Assembly (NCBI RefSeq): GCF_036227565.1
Contig: NZ_CP109460.1
Coordinates: 3,534,001-3,598,000, forward strand
Source: Streptomyces sp. NBC_01454
GTDB lineage: Bacteria > Actinomycetota > Actinomycetes > Streptomycetales > Streptomycetaceae
DNA: 64,000 bases
Reading direction: 5' to 3'
Part shown: in pieces, positions 8,608 to 17,958 of the stretch
How positions within the stretch are numbered: position 1 is the stretch's first letter
Layout of the letters: each line of letters opens with the position of its first letter
Notes under the pieces: generated by a model
Told to the model about the DNA's origin: nothing
Seen by the model: the letters and a program-made list of their open reading frames with translations, nothing else
The model's database searches: none
Translations under genes and position numbers: made by a program

Positions 8608-10626
8608 TCAGCTCTCGGGCTGCTGCTCCTCGGGAGCCTCCGCCTTCTTCTTCTCCGTGGAGACGGTGGCGGTCGTCGTGACGGAGCCGTTGGCCGGAGC
8701 CAGCTCCTTCGGCGACAGCACCGGCGGGCGGCTGGAGGGCGTACGGCGCGAGGAGCCGGTCCACGCCGGGCGGGCCGGACGCTTGACCACGTGCTTGAAG
8801 AGCTCGGCGATCTCGTCCTTGTTGAGCGTCTCCTTCTCCAGGAGCGTCAGCACGAGGTTGTCCAGCACATCGCGGTTCTCGACCAGGATCTCCCACGCCT
8901 CGTTGTGCGCGGTCTCGATGAGCTTCTTGACTTCCTCATCGACCAGCGCGGCGATCTCTTCCGAGTAGTCGCGCTGGTGACCCATCTCACGGCCCAGGAA
9001 GGGCTCGGAGTTGTCGGTGCCGAACTTGATCGCGCCGAGCCGCTCGGTCATGCCGTACTGCGTGACCATCGCGCGGGCCGTGGCGGTGGCCTTCTCGATG
9101 TCGTTCGCGGCGCCCGTGGTCGGGTCGTGGAAGACCAGCTCCTCCGCAGCGCGGCCGCCCAGCATGTACGCCAGCTGGTCGAGCATCTCGTTGCGGGTGG
9201 TGGAGTACTTGTCCTCGTCGGGCAGGACCATGGTGTAGCCCAGGGCCCGGCCGCGGGACAGGATCGTGATCTTGTGGACCGGGTCGGAGTTCGGTGAGGC
9301 CGCCGCGACCAGGGCGTGTCCGCCCTCGTGGTACGCGGTGATCTTCTTCTCCTTCTCGGACATGATCCGGGTCCGCTTCTGCGGGCCGGCCACGACGCGG
9401 TCGATCGCCTCGTCCAGGAAGTGGTTGTTGATCAGCTTCGCGTCACCCCGGGCCGTCAGCAGCGCGGCCTCGTTGAGGACGTTCGACAGATCGGCACCGG
9501 TGAAGCCGGGGGTGCGCTTGGCGACGGCCGAGAGGTCGACGTCCGGGGCGACCGGCTTGCCCTTCTGGTGGACCTTGAGGATCTCCAGACGGCCCTGCAG
9601 GTCCGGACGGTCGACGGCGATCTGCCGGTCGAAACGGCCGGGGCGCAGCAGCGCCGGGTCGAGGATGTCCGGACGGTTCGTGGCGGCGATCAGGATCACG
9701 CCGCCCTTCACGTCGAAGCCGTCCATCTCGACCAGCAGCTGGTTCAGGGTCTGCTCACGCTCGTCGTGGCCACCGCCCAGGCCCGCACCGCGGTGCCGGC
9801 CGACAGCGTCGATCTCGTCGACGAAGACGATCGCCGGGGCGTTCGCCTTGGCCTGCTCGAAGAGGTCACGGACACGGGAGGCACCGACACCGACGAACAT
9901 CTCGACGAAGTCGGAACCGGAGATCGAGTAGAACGGGACGCCCGCCTCGCCGGCGACGGCGCGCGCGAGCAGGGTCTTGCCCGTTCCGGGCGGGCCGTAC
10001 AGCAGCACGCCCTTGGGGATCTTGGCGCCCACGGCCTGGAACTTCGCCGGCTCCTGGAGGAACTCCTTGATCTCGTGGAGCTCCTCGACGGCCTCGTCCG
10101 ACCCGGCGACGTCCGAGAACGTCGTCTTGGGGGTGTCCTTCGTGATCAGCTTCGCCTTCGACTTCCCGAAGTTCATCACCCGGGAGCCGCCGCCCTGCGC
10201 CTGGTTCATCAGGAACAGGAAGATGATGGGAAGGAGGATGAAGGGGAGCAGCGTGATCAGCACACCGACGAACGGGTTCTGCTTCGACGGGGAGACGGTG
10301 TACCCGTCCTTGATCTCGCCGGTCTGGTACTTGGCCTGCAGGTTCTTCGCCACGTCGACGCCTTGGTCGCCGATGTAGCTGGCCTGGATCTTGTTGGAGC
10401 CCTCAATCTTGTTGGAGCCCGACAACTCGATCTTGATCTTGTTTTCGTCACCGGTGGTCAGCTCGGCGGATTTCACCTTGTTGTCAGCGATCGCCTTGAC
10501 GACCTGACCGGTGTCCACCGTCTTGTAGCCGCCGGACGAGCCGACGACTTGCATCAACACGACCACGGCGAGGACGGCCAGCACGATCCACATGACCGGC
10601 CCACGGAAGTATCGCTTCACGTCCAT
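8608..10626 (-). CDS. ftsH: ATP-dependent zinc metalloprotease FtsH
   Basis: FtsH is a membrane-bound hexameric AAA+ protease that degrades misfolded and regulatory membrane and cytosolic proteins. The 672-residue product has two transmembrane helices (about 12-30 and 118-140) around an extracytoplasmic domain. Walker A GPPGTGKT is near residue 205 and Walker [12 protein letters not shown] follows. The second region of homology is [20 protein letters not shown], and the zinc motif is HEGGH near residue 430, with the third ligand in the [14 protein letters not shown] region. The C-terminal ~60 residues are Pro/Ala/Lys-rich with [10 protein letters not shown], typical of actinobacterial FtsH. 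It lies downstream of hpt in the conserved order tilS-hpt-ftsH-folE. Confidence 0.97.
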   Translation of the reverse strand: MDVKRYFRGPVMWIVLAVLAVVVLMQVVGSSGGYKTVDTGQVVKAIADNKVKSAELTTGDENKIKIELSGSNKIEGSNKIQASYIGDQGVDVAKNLQAKYQTGEIKDGYTVSPSKQNPFVGVLITLLPFILLPIIFLFLMNQAQGGGSRVMNFGKSKAKLITKDTPKTTFSDVAGSDEAVEELHEIKEFLQEPAKFQAVGAKIPKGVLLYGPPGTGKTLLARAVAGEAGVPFYSISGSDFVEMFVGVGASRVRDLFEQAKANAPAIVFVDEIDAVGRHRGAGLGGGHDEREQTLNQLLVEMDGFDVKGGVILIAATNRPDILDPALLRPGRFDRQIAVDRPDLQGRLEILKVHQKGKPVAPDVDLSAVAKRTPGFTGADLSNVLNEAALLTARGDAKLINNHFLDEAIDRVVAGPQKRTRIMSEKEKKITAYHEGGHALVAAASPNSDPVHKITILSRGRALGYTMVLPDEDKYSTTRNEMLDQLAYMLGGRAAEELVFHDPTTGAANDIEKATATARAMVTQYGMTERLGAIKFGTDNSEPFLGREMGHQRDYSEEIAALVDEEVKKLIETAHNEAWEILVENRDVLDNLVLTLLEKETLNKDEIAELFKHVVKRPARPAWTGSSRRTPSSRPPVLSPKELAPANGSVTTTATVSTEKKKAEAPEEQQPES

Positions 10627-10816
10627 CCATACGGAGCCGTTGAGGCCCCGTCCCTCCTGCCACAGTGAGGCACAACGCCCTTGGGAGGGTTGGTCGTGCG
10701 TACGGTGTATTACTGGCCCGAAAAAGAATTGCCTTCGGACGGTACCCCAGCATCGTCACCCGGCGCCTGCGCCGACAGTGAACATGAAGCCGAGGATTCT
10801 GCTCTCCCTGCTCCAA

Positions 10817-10845
10817 CGGCGGGAAGCCCCGAAGGGTTCCCGCCG
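10817..10845 (-). terminator. Terminator after hpt
   Basis: A hairpin with a 9-bp perfect stem (10817-10825 with 10837-10845), extended by a CCC/GGG inner pairing, lies 17 bp past the hpt stop. It separates hpt from ftsH. The remaining gap to ftsH (10627-10816) is relatively AT-rich around 10705-10735 and is the probable ftsH promoter region. Confidence 0.7.
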
Positions 10846-10861
10846 GTCCGCGGGAGCCTCT

Positions 10862-11425
10862 TCAGCCGCCGTAGACGTGCGGCGCGAGAGTACCGACGAA
10901 CGGCAGATTGCGGTACTTCTCCGCGAAGTCCAGGCCGTACCCGACGACGAACTCGTTCGGGATGTCGAAGCCGATCCACTTCACATCGATCGCGACCTTG
11001 GCCGCGTCCGGCTTGCGCAGCAGGGTGCAGACCTCCAGTGAGGCCGGCTCCCGGGAACCGAGGTTCGACAGCAGCCAGGACAGCGTCAGGCCGGAGTCGA
11101 TGATGTCCTCGACGATCAGGACGTGCTTGCCCTTGATGTCGGTGTCAAGGTCCTTGAGGATGCGGACCACACCGGAGGACTGGGTGCCCGCGCCGTAGGA
11201 GGACACGGCCATCCAGTCCATGGTGACGGGGGTGGACAGCGCGCGCGCCAGGTCCGCCATGACCATCACGGCGCCCTTGAGGACACCGACGATGAGCAGG
11301 TCCTTGCCCGCGTACTCCGCGTCGATCTTCGCCGCCAGCTCCGCCAGCTTCGCGTCGATCTCTTCCTTGCTGATGAGTACCGACTGAAGGTCGGAGCCCA
11401 TGTCCTTGTCGTCCACCCGTGCCAC
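10862..11425 (-). CDS. hpt: Hypoxanthine phosphoribosyltransferase
   Basis: This enzyme salvages hypoxanthine (and guanine) to IMP/GMP using PRPP in the cytosol. The 187-residue product carries the type I PRTase motif [17 protein letters not shown] (PRPP-binding loop). The [17 protein letters not shown] segment and the C-terminal [30 protein letters not shown] block are those of HGPRTs. The start at 11425 gives [14 protein letters not shown]; an internal ATG eight codons on is an alternative. It follows tilS by 62 bp, and the pair is usually co-transcribed. Confidence 0.95.
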   Translation of the reverse strand: MARVDDKDMGSDLQSVLISKEEIDAKLAELAAKIDAEYAGKDLLIVGVLKGAVMVMADLARALSTPVTMDWMAVSSYGAGTQSSGVVRILKDLDTDIKGKHVLIVEDIIDSGLTLSWLLSNLGSREPASLEVCTLLRKPDAAKVAIDVKWIGFDIPNEFVVGYGLDFAEKYRNLPFVGTLAPHVYGG

Positions 11426-11487
11426 TCTCGCTCTGTTCGGTGTTCGCGTCAGTCGTGAGACTTCGGATGCGGGGCAGCGTCTGCGGC

Positions 11488-12546
11488 TCAGCCCTGCCGG
11501 ATGACCAGTCTGCCACCCTGCCGTCGCACACCTACTCGCCCGGGGAGGTTGATGGCTCCCTGCCCCCTCCAGGCCGTGATCAGGCGGTCCACTTCCTCGA
11601 TGTGGCGAGCGAAGAGCGAACCGGCCGGTGCGCCGGCGGCGATGGCGGCCCGGCGCAGCACCCGGCGGCGTACCGCGGGGGGCAGGGCGAACAGTGCGGT
11701 GACGTCGAGGGTGCCGGCCTCGTCGAGGACCGTGCCCTCGGCGTCGGCGGCCCAGGCGTCCAGGGCGTCCGCGTCGTCGCGGGAGAGCTGGGCGGTACGG
11801 GCCAGGGCCTCGACGACGCCCTTGCCGAGCGCCTTCTCCAGCGCGGGCAGTCCCTCGTGGCGGAGCCGGGAGCGGGTGTAGGCGGGGTCGGTGTTGTGCG
11901 GGTCGTCCCAGACGGGCAGCGACTGGATCAGGCAGGCCTTGCGGGCGGTCTGGCGGTCCACGTCGAGGAAGGGGCGGCGGTAGCGGCCGCCGCGGCCGCT
12001 GGTCGCCGCCATGCCGGACAGCGAGCGGGTCCCGGAGCCGCGGGCGAGACCCAGCAGGACCGTCTCCGCCTGGTCGTCGCGGGTGTGGCCGAGGAGGACG
12101 GCGGTGGCGCCGTGGCGCTCGGCGACGGCGTCCAGGGCTGCGTAGCGGGCGTCGCGGGCGGCGGCTTCCGGCCCGCCCTCCCGTCGCCCGCCGCCACCCC
12201 GGTAGGAGGCGCCGTGCGCCACCCTGTGTGATTCGCCCACTCGGACGGCGACGGCCTCGACGGGGTCCAGCCGCAGGCCCCGCAGCCGCAGGGCGACCTC
12301 GGCGGCACGGAGGTCCGAGCCCTCCTGCAGGCCATGGTCGATGGTGACGCCCCCGGCGCGGACCCCGAGCTTGGGGGCCTCGAAGGCGAGAGCGGAGGCG
12401 AGCGCCATGGAATCGGCGCCGCCGGAGCAGGCGACGAGCACGAGCGGGGGCTCGGGCCGGTCCTGCGTGCAGTGGTGGGTGAGGACGTCGTGGAGTACGC
12501 GGCGGACCGCCAGGCGTATCGCGGCGACCGCTGGATGGGGACCCAT
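11488..12546 (-). CDS. tilS: tRNA(Ile)-lysidine synthetase
   Basis: TilS ligates lysine to C34 of tRNA-Ile(CAU), allowing it to read AUA. It is an ATP-pyrophosphatase (PP-loop) enzyme: [17 protein letters not shown] contains the PP-loop SGGADS near residue 40. It is followed by [10 protein letters not shown], a VAVRVGES strand, [22 protein letters not shown] (the HTxxDQ/ET core) and [12 protein letters not shown]. The C-terminal half is the tRNA-binding helical part with [15 protein letters not shown] start it at the ATG at 12546 ([18 protein letters not shown]); the frame extends to 12603. The C-terminal [22 protein letters not shown] resembles the usual actinobacterial end. Confidence 0.94.
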   Translation of the reverse strand: MGPHPAVAAIRLAVRRVLHDVLTHHCTQDRPEPPLVLVACSGGADSMALASALAFEAPKLGVRAGGVTIDHGLQEGSDLRAAEVALRLRGLRLDPVEAVAVRVGESHRVAHGASYRGGGGRREGGPEAAARDARYAALDAVAERHGATAVLLGHTRDDQAETVLLGLARGSGTRSLSGMAATSGRGGRYRRPFLDVDRQTARKACLIQSLPVWDDPHNTDPAYTRSRLRHEGLPALEKALGKGVVEALARTAQLSRDDADALDAWAADAEGTVLDEAGTLDVTALFALPPAVRRRVLRRAAIAAGAPAGSLFARHIEEVDRLITAWRGQGAINLPGRVGVRRQGGRLVIRQG

Positions 12547-12738
12547 GTCCGTTTCCAATCGTTCAGCTGGGGAGCCTCGAGCCGGTGAGGGCAACTTCGT
12601 CACACAGAGTGCCTAGATGGTGACAGAGGCGAGCGGTTCCCCGAGCATTGCACGCCTATCCATCCGTAACGGTCCCTCAGACGGGTGATTGAAGGGGCGC
12701 GCTACTGCCGCCCGGCGTGCCCAGCTCACGCCGTTCGC

Positions 12739-13881
12739 TTACGGTGCCCCGTCCGCCTTGCGGTGCACCCGCGCGATCCAGTCCGCCGGTTTGGCGATCT
12801 CTTGTTTGGTGGGGAGAGTGTTCGGCGACGTCCAGACGCGGTTGAAGCCGTCCATGCCGACCTCCTCGACGACGGCGCTGACGAACCGCTCGCCGTCGCG
12901 GTACTGCCGGAGTTTGGCGTCCAGCCCGAGCAGCTTGCGCAGCGCCTGGTCGAGCCGGCCCGCGCCGCTGGCCCGGCGCTTTTGGAACTTCTCCCGGATC
13001 TCGGCGACGGTGGGCACGACATCGGGGCCCACCCCGTCCATCACGAAGTCTGCGTGCCCCTCCAGCAGGGACATCACGGCGGTCAGCCGGCCGAGGATCT
13101 CGCGCTGCGCGGGCGTCTGGACGAGATCGACGAGCGAGCGCTCGTCCTCGCCCTCCTCACCCTCGGGCCTGGCGCCGGCCAGCGACTGGGCGGCCTCGCG
13201 CAGCCGCTCCAGGAGGGCGCCGGGGTCGATGTCCGTCTCACTGAGGAAGGACTGGATCTCGCCCTCGATGTGGTCGCGCAGCCACGGGACGGCGGTGAAC
13301 TGGGTGCGGTGGGTCTCCTCGTGGAGGCACACCCACAGCCGGAAGTCGTGCGGGGCCACCTCCAGCTCGCGCTCGACGTGCACGATGTTCGGCGCGACGA
13401 GCAGCAGCCGGCCGCCCTGTGCCGCGGCCGGCAGGTCCCGGGAGGCCGGGGCGAACGTCTCGTACTGGCCCAGGACCCGGGAGGCCAGGAACGACAGCAG
13501 CATGCCCAGCTCCACACCGGTGACCTTGCCGCCGACCGCGCCGAGCACCGCGCCGCCGGGGACCGTCGAGCGACGGTCCTCCATCTTGGCCAGCAGCGGC
13601 TTGAGCACGGCACGGAACCCGGCGACGTTCGCCCTGATCCAGCCGGGCCGGTCCACGACGAGGACCGGTGTGTCATGCGGCTCCTCGCCCATCGCGTCGG
13701 GCTGTGCCATGCGCGTGAAGGCGCGGACATGCGCTTCGGAGGCCTTGGCGTGCTTGCGCAGCTCGGCGACGATCGCGCGTGCCTCGTCCCGGCTCACCTC
13801 GGGACCCGGCCGCACGAACCGGGTCGCGGTCGCGACCGCAAGATTCCAGTCGACCATCTCGGTTCCACCGATGCTCGTCAT
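12739..13881 (-). CDS. Zincin-like metallopeptidase (DUF2342, F420-biosynthesis-associated family)
   Basis: This 380-residue protein belongs to the actinobacterial family annotated as zinc-dependent metalloprotease or coenzyme F420 biosynthesis-associated protein. The zincin signature is in LWVCLHEETHRTQFTAVPWLRDHI, an HExxH with an extended helix, at about residue 172; ALLEGHADFVMDGVGP downstream is a plausible third-ligand helix. The N-terminal VDWNLAVATATRFVRPGPEVSRDEA is the family start. The link to F420 rests on gene co-occurrence only, and no substrate is known. There is no signal peptide, so it is probably cytosolic. It sits between tilS and dacB as in other streptomycetes. Confidence 0.86.
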   Translation of the reverse strand: MTSIGGTEMVDWNLAVATATRFVRPGPEVSRDEARAIVAELRKHAKASEAHVRAFTRMAQPDAMGEEPHDTPVLVVDRPGWIRANVAGFRAVLKPLLAKMEDRRSTVPGGAVLGAVGGKVTGVELGMLLSFLASRVLGQYETFAPASRDLPAAAQGGRLLLVAPNIVHVERELEVAPHDFRLWVCLHEETHRTQFTAVPWLRDHIEGEIQSFLSETDIDPGALLERLREAAQSLAGARPEGEEGEDERSLVDLVQTPAQREILGRLTAVMSLLEGHADFVMDGVGPDVVPTVAEIREKFQKRRASGAGRLDQALRKLLGLDAKLRQYRDGERFVSAVVEEVGMDGFNRVWTSPNTLPTKQEIAKPADWIARVHRKADGAP

Positions 13882-14039
13882 GAGTTCACCGTACGTGGGC
13901 GCCTGGCGTCGGGGTAGCCGACTGTCGCCTTCCCACGTTGTCGGCTTTCCCGCCGTGGGGGTTTCGCGCCGTTGCGCCTGCGGCGGGCGGGTCCGCTGCG
14001 CGGGGTTGTCGGGTGCGGTGACGGGCCGGAGGGGCCGGT

Positions 14040-14072
14040 GGGGGTGGGCGGGGGTGGGCGGGGGTGGGGAGG
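14040..14072 (+). repeat. G-rich direct repeat, possible G-quadruplex
   Basis: Three near-perfect copies of GGGGGTGGGC lie in the gap between dacB and the zincin gene. Runs of at least three G occur more than four times within 33 bases, which meets the usual sequence rule for a G-quadruplex on the plus strand. It lies 30 bp past the dacB stop (minus gene), so the transcript would be C-rich and the G-strand is the template strand. Confidence 0.55.
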
Positions 14073-14101
14073 TGAACGTAGGTGGCTTTGTGGCTTTTGG
14101 C

Positions 14102-15754
14102 TTATCGGCAGCCGCAATTGGCCACCGCTGAGGCGAGTTTGTCCAGTGCGCCCTGGGCGCCCTGGGGGTCGGTGGTGCCGGTGGTCATGAACGAGAACAC
14201 CAGGAGCCGGCCGTCGGCGTCGACGACGGTGCCGGCCAGGGTGTTCACGCCGGTGAGGGTGCCGGTTTTGGCGCGCACGGCGCCGGCGCCGGCGCTCTGG
14301 CCCCGGTAGCGGCTGCTGAGGGTGCCGGTGAAGGCGGCCACCGGGAGGCCGGTGACGACCGGGCGCAGGGCGGGGTGGTCGCTCGCCGCGGCCTGCAGCA
14401 GGAGGTGGGAGAGCAGGCCGGCGGTGACCTTGTCGTCGCGGTTCAGGCCGCTGCCGTCCTTGAAGACGGCACCGGACAGGGGCAGGTGCTGCCGGGCCAG
14501 GGCGGTGCGGACGGCGTCCCCGGCGCCGGCGAAGCTGACCGGACGGCGGGAGCCGAGCGCGGTCTGGCGGGCCAGGGCCTCGGCGATGTCGTTGTCGCTG
14601 TAGGTGAGCATCCGCTCGACGAGCCCGGACAGCGGAAGGGAGTGGACGGCGGCGATCCGCCGGGCCTTCCCGGGAGCCTCGGCGTCGGCCGGTTCGCCGT
14701 CGACGGTGATGCCGCGCTGGTGGAGCAGGCCCGCGAAGGCGCGGGCCGCGGCGGGGGCCGGGTCGGTCTCGCGGGGGGCCGGGCCGTGCTCGCTGTCGTC
14801 GAGGCGGGCCTCGTCGGTCATCAGCGGGGTGACGGGGGCGAGGTTCTCGTTCGGGCCGATGGGGTGCTCGACGGGGCCCGAGTAGGCGCCGGTGTCGTAG
14901 CCGAGGCCGACCTCGGTGAGGTGGCGCTGCTTGAGGGCACGGGCGGTGGCGTCGGCGAGGGCGCGCAGACTCGCGGGCTGCTCCTCGGCACCGTGCCGCG
15001 GGGCCCGGGCGGTGAGGGTGGGGTCGCCGCCGCCGACCAGCACGATGCGGTTCTTGCCGGACAGCACGACACCGGTGTCGATGCGGTGGTCGGGGCCGAG
15101 CACGGAGAGCGCGGCGACGGCGGTGGCGAGTTTGACGGTGGAGGCGGGGGTGGCGGCCTTGTTCTGCCCGGCGCCGAAGACCTCCCGGCCGCCGGCGACG
15201 TCCACGACGGAGGCCGTGCGCAGCGGGCCGAGCGCCGGGTCCGCCAGCAGCGGGGCGAGCGCGTCGGCCAGCCCCGCGTCGGTGGGCACGGGGGCCGCGC
15301 CGCGGCCGGCGGCACCGTGCGCGGGGGCACCGAGTGCGGGCAGCACGGCCGGTGCGCTGGGCGCGGGTGCCGGCTTCTCGGCGTGATGCTCGCCACTGGC
15401 GTCGTCCATCACCGCCGCCTCCGCGCGCTCGGCCGTACGCTGACCCGAGTCCCACGGTCCGGCCGCCGCCACCGCGACGAGCGCGACCGCCAGGCCGGTG
15501 CCCGCGGAGACCGCCGTGAGCCGCCAGGTCTGCTGTGTGTGGCGCGGTGTGGCCTGCCAGGCCTGCCGTGCGGCATCGGCCGCTGCCCGCGCCGACCGGC
15601 TCGCGGCATGCGCCGCCGTGCGCACGGCCTGCCCGGACGATCGCACCGCCGCCCGCGCGGAACGCTGCGCCGACTGCCATCTGACCTGCCATGTTCCGGT
15701 CTCCGGCACCTCGGACCAGCCCCTTTCGCCACCACACACCTGCGTGGGGGACAC
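14102..15754 (-). CDS. dacB: D-alanyl-D-alanine carboxypeptidase/endopeptidase, PBP4 (S13) family
   Basis: This enzyme trims peptidoglycan stem peptides outside the membrane. Of 550 residues, the first ~65 are an Ala/Arg-rich cytoplasmic segment. A hydrophobic helix ([21 protein letters not shown], about 80-100) is the signal anchor. All three serine-acyltransferase motifs are present: SxxK as ASTVKLATA near residue 203, SxN as [11 protein letters not shown], and KTG as RAKTGTLTG near the C-terminus. The long insert between motifs 1 and 2 is characteristic of PBP4-type enzymes. The start at 15754 overlaps nothing, and a GTG fifteen codons later is a possible alternative. It is divergent from ppa with only 41 bp between starts, so promoters overlap. 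Confidence 0.93.
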   Translation of the reverse strand: MSPTQVCGGERGWSEVPETGTWQVRWQSAQRSARAAVRSSGQAVRTAAHAASRSARAAADAARQAWQATPRHTQQTWRLTAVSAGTGLAVALVAVAAAGPWDSGQRTAERAEAAVMDDASGEHHAEKPAPAPSAPAVLPALGAPAHGAAGRGAAPVPTDAGLADALAPLLADPALGPLRTASVVDVAGGREVFGAGQNKAATPASTVKLATAVAALSVLGPDHRIDTGVVLSGKNRIVLVGGGDPTLTARAPRHGAEEQPASLRALADATARALKQRHLTEVGLGYDTGAYSGPVEHPIGPNENLAPVTPLMTDEARLDDSEHGPAPRETDPAPAAARAFAGLLHQRGITVDGEPADAEAPGKARRIAAVHSLPLSGLVERMLTYSDNDIAEALARQTALGSRRPVSFAGAGDAVRTALARQHLPLSGAVFKDGSGLNRDDKVTAGLLSHLLLQAAASDHPALRPVVTGLPVAAFTGTLSSRYRGQSAGAGAVRAKTGTLTGVNTLAGTVVDADGRLLVFSFMTTGTTDPQGAQGALDKLASAVANCGCR

Positions 15755-15795
15755 TTAATCACCAGACGTATGTGTTGATCATGGAGGAGCCACCC

Positions 15796-16290
15796 GTGGA
15801 GTTCGACGTCACCATCGAGATCCCGAAGGGTTCGCGGAACAAGTACGAGGTGGACCACGAGACCGGTCGGATCCGCCTGGACCGTCGACTCTTCACCTCG
15901 ACCAGCTACCCGGCCGACTACGGCTTTGTCGAGAACACCCTGGGCGAGGACGGCGACCCGCTGGACGCCCTGGTCATCCTGGACGAGCCGACCTTCCCCG
16001 GTTGCCTCATCAAGTGCCGCGCCATCGGCATGTTCCGGATGACCGACGAGGCCGGCGGCGACGACAAGCTGCTGTGCGTGCCGGCGTCCGACCCGCGCGT
16101 GGAGCACCTGCGGGACATCCACCACGTGTCGGAGTTCGACCGCCTGGAGATCCAGCACTTCTTCGAGGTCTACAAGGACCTGGAGCCCGGCAAGTCCGTC
16201 GAGGGCGCCGACTGGGTCGGCCGCGCCGAGGCCGAGGCCGAGATCGAGGCCTCCTACAAGCGCCTCGAGGCGCAGGGCGGCGCGCACTGA
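15796..16290 (+). CDS. ppa: Inorganic pyrophosphatase
   Basis: Ppa hydrolyses pyrophosphate, driving biosynthetic reactions. I start it at GTG 15796 ([21 protein letters not shown]), which has a strong GGAGGAG site 6 nt upstream; the longer frame from 15691 just includes that ribosome site. The product is 164 residues, the normal type I size. It shows [24 protein letters not shown] with the metal-binding Asp residues, then [13 protein letters not shown] and [17 protein letters not shown]. Confidence 0.96.
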   Translation: MEFDVTIEIPKGSRNKYEVDHETGRIRLDRRLFTSTSYPADYGFVENTLGEDGDPLDALVILDEPTFPGCLIKCRAIGMFRMTDEAGGDDKLLCVPASDPRVEHLRDIHHVSEFDRLEIQHFFEVYKDLEPGKSVEGADWVGRAEAEAEIEASYKRLEAQGGAH

Positions 16291-16373
16291 TCCAGAGTCA
16301 CCGTCCCGGCGCCCGGCCCGGTTTTCCCGGCCGCCGCACGCCGGGACAGGCACTCTGATTTTCGTACGCGAAT

Positions 16374-16399
16374 GGGCGGCACCCAGTCGGGTGCCGCCC
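16374..16399 (+). terminator. Terminator after ppa
   Basis: A perfect 11-bp stem (16374-16384 with 16389-16399) with an AGTC loop lies 84 bp past ppa, between convergent genes. The rest of the 376-bp gap (16400-16666) is GC-rich, with no ORF I can support and no further strong hairpin. Confidence 0.8.
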
Positions 16400-16666
16400 G
16401 TCGTCCGTGTCACGGCGTCGCCGGCGGACGTGCGGTGTCAGGGGCAGGGCGTGGCCGGGGGCGGCGGTTGCCCAGGGCGAACTGCCGCGGCGGCCCGGCA
16501 CGGCTCTTGAGGGGGCTGAGGCTCTCAGGACGCGCGGGGGCGGCGACGCGCCCGCGCCCGTCCGGTCACGGGCGGAGCGACGCGGCGGCCGTGCAACGGC
16601 CCGCAGGAAGGCCTCCGGCGACGCGGGCCGTGGACGGCTGACGGGCCTTACGTGAGGGCTCAGCCG

Positions 16667-17521
16667 TTACGCAGAGGCGAGGGCAGGGGCCGCGGCGGCC
16701 TTTTCGACCGGTGCCGCGCGCTTTTCGTTCTGCAGGAAGACGTAGAGAAGTGCCGGGTGGGTGGCGCCGAAGGCCAGCACGAAGCGGTTGAGACCCATGA
16801 ACTGCCCGATTCCCAGGTGGAACAGGGTCATGGAGCCGAGATAGGCCTTCGCCGCGGGCTTGGGCAGCACGAAGACCAGCGGGAAGCCGACCTCTGCGGC
16901 GACCGTCGTCCAGGTCACCAGCTTTCCCAGCATCGGGTACTTGTGCACGAGCTGGAAGATGCGCGGGTCCCCGTAGTTGTGCGTGCGGATGACTCCGCTG
17001 AACGCCTCTCCGCTCAGCCACACCGGGGACACCAGCTTGACCACGCCGGAGGCGACGTACGAGATGGTCGTCTCCAGGGCCAGGGCGCGCATGGCCACGT
17101 CACGGGCCTTCTCGTCGTCCTTGAAGGTCCCGGTCGAGGCGAGCACCACGTTGACCACCTGCTGCAGCTGGTCGGCACCGTCCCCGCCGAAGGGAGTGTG
17201 CAGCCGGCCGGCCGCGCCCGTCACCGCCAGCACGGCGCTGCCCGCCGCGCGTACCCCGCGCTTGTGCGCCCAGATCAGCGTGGCGGCGGAAGCACCCGCC
17301 TGCACTCCGTACAGGGCGACCGCTGCCTTCTTGGAGCTGAGGGCGCGGGTCAGCCGCGGGAAGCGCTTGGCGAACTGGGGGCGCATGCTCGCCAGCTGGC
17401 CGCTCAGCAGCTCACCGTCCTCGAACTTGCGGTGCTGGCTCAGCATTTCCAGTGCGGAGACCAGCGTGCCCAGCGAAGCCACTCGGCGTGCCGTGACCTC
17501 GGGTGGAGCGCTGAGAAACAT
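16667..17521 (-). CDS. HTTM-domain membrane protein (SdpB-like), linaridin-cluster candidate LinL-type protein
   Basis: This 284-residue protein has five or so hydrophobic segments. It carries the pattern of HTTM/SdpB proteins: ISYVASGVVKLVSPVWLSGEAFSGVIRTHNYGDP, then KYPMLGKLVTWTTVAAEVGFPLVFVLP (shown in pieces; residues about 152-225). SdpB is the membrane maturation protein of the Bacillus SDP toxin system, and HTTM is the membrane part of vitamin-K carboxylase relatives. A catalytic role is not proven. It is the last gene of the minus-strand cluster, 114 bp after the 64-residue precursor and separated from it by a strong hairpin. I infer that it acts on, or protects against, that peptide. 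The C-terminal KAAAAPALASA is a flexible tail. Confidence 0.78.
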   Translation of the reverse strand: MFLSAPPEVTARRVASLGTLVSALEMLSQHRKFEDGELLSGQLASMRPQFAKRFPRLTRALSSKKAAVALYGVQAGASAATLIWAHKRGVRAAGSAVLAVTGAAGRLHTPFGGDGADQLQQVVNVVLASTGTFKDDEKARDVAMRALALETTISYVASGVVKLVSPVWLSGEAFSGVIRTHNYGDPRIFQLVHKYPMLGKLVTWTTVAAEVGFPLVFVLPKPAAKAYLGSMTLFHLGIGQFMGLNRFVLAFGATHPALLYVFLQNEKRAAPVEKAAAAPALASA

Positions 17522-17565
17522 GGGTGAGTGCTCCCTGTGAGTTGAGAGGAAGATGTGGGTATCAA

Positions 17566-17612
17566 AGGGCGGGGGCGCGGTACGTGTATCGGGCGTACCG
17601 TGCCCCCGCCCT
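17566..17612 (-). terminator. Strong hairpin between precursor peptide gene and HTTM gene
   Basis: A 19-bp stem (17566-17584 with 17594-17612), broken by only one G.T wobble, encloses a 9-base loop. It starts 24 bp after the precursor stop. In RiPP operons such hairpins partly stop transcription after the precursor gene, so the precursor mRNA outnumbers that of the enzymes. Here it would limit HTTM expression. Confidence 0.8.
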
Positions 17613-17635
17613 CATTGATCAGTCGGCCGGATGGT

Positions 17636-17830
17636 TCAGCCGGCGATGTTGTGCGTGATCTTGTCGACCGCGACCGCGGTGGCAGAGGTCGCCGCGAAAC
17701 CGATCGGCGTCGCCTCCGGGGTGGCGATGGTCGCCAGCGGGGTCATCATGGTCGGGGTCGCGTCGGCACCGATACGGCCCGGCTCCACGTCGACCAGCTG
17801 GGCGTTGGCAAAGTCAGCCAGCATAGACAT
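17636..17830 (-). CDS. Linaridin-like RiPP precursor peptide
   Basis: This is a 64-residue peptide with a clear GAGGAC ribosome site before the ATG. The leader contains ADFANAQL, then PG at 17-18 and AD at 22-23. Residues 26-31 are PTMMTP, fitting the PxxxTP junction of linaridins. From memory, the cypemycin precursor CypA has the same order of landmarks (QDFANTVL, PG, AD, then PAMATP) and is cut after PAM. By analogy cleavage falls between Met28 and Met29, giving a 36-residue core that starts MTP and ends HNIAG. The core has seven Thr and one Ser as dehydration candidates and no Cys, so no AviCys ring. The surrounding hydrolase, methyltransferase, oxidoreductase and exporter support this reading. 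The alternative is an SdpC-like toxin precursor. Confidence 0.8.
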   Translation of the reverse strand: MSMLADFANAQLVDVEPGRIGADATPTMMTPLATIATPEATPIGFAATSATAVAVDKITHNIAG

Positions 17831-17958
17831 TGCTGTCCTCTTTCTCTCGGTTCTCACAGTGAGCACTCCAGCCATTCGGCGGGAGGGCACGGACTCACGC
17901 GGTGGTGGAACTGCCGAGTGAGTGCGCGGCTTCCGGCCGAGCGGGCCTGAACAAACTG

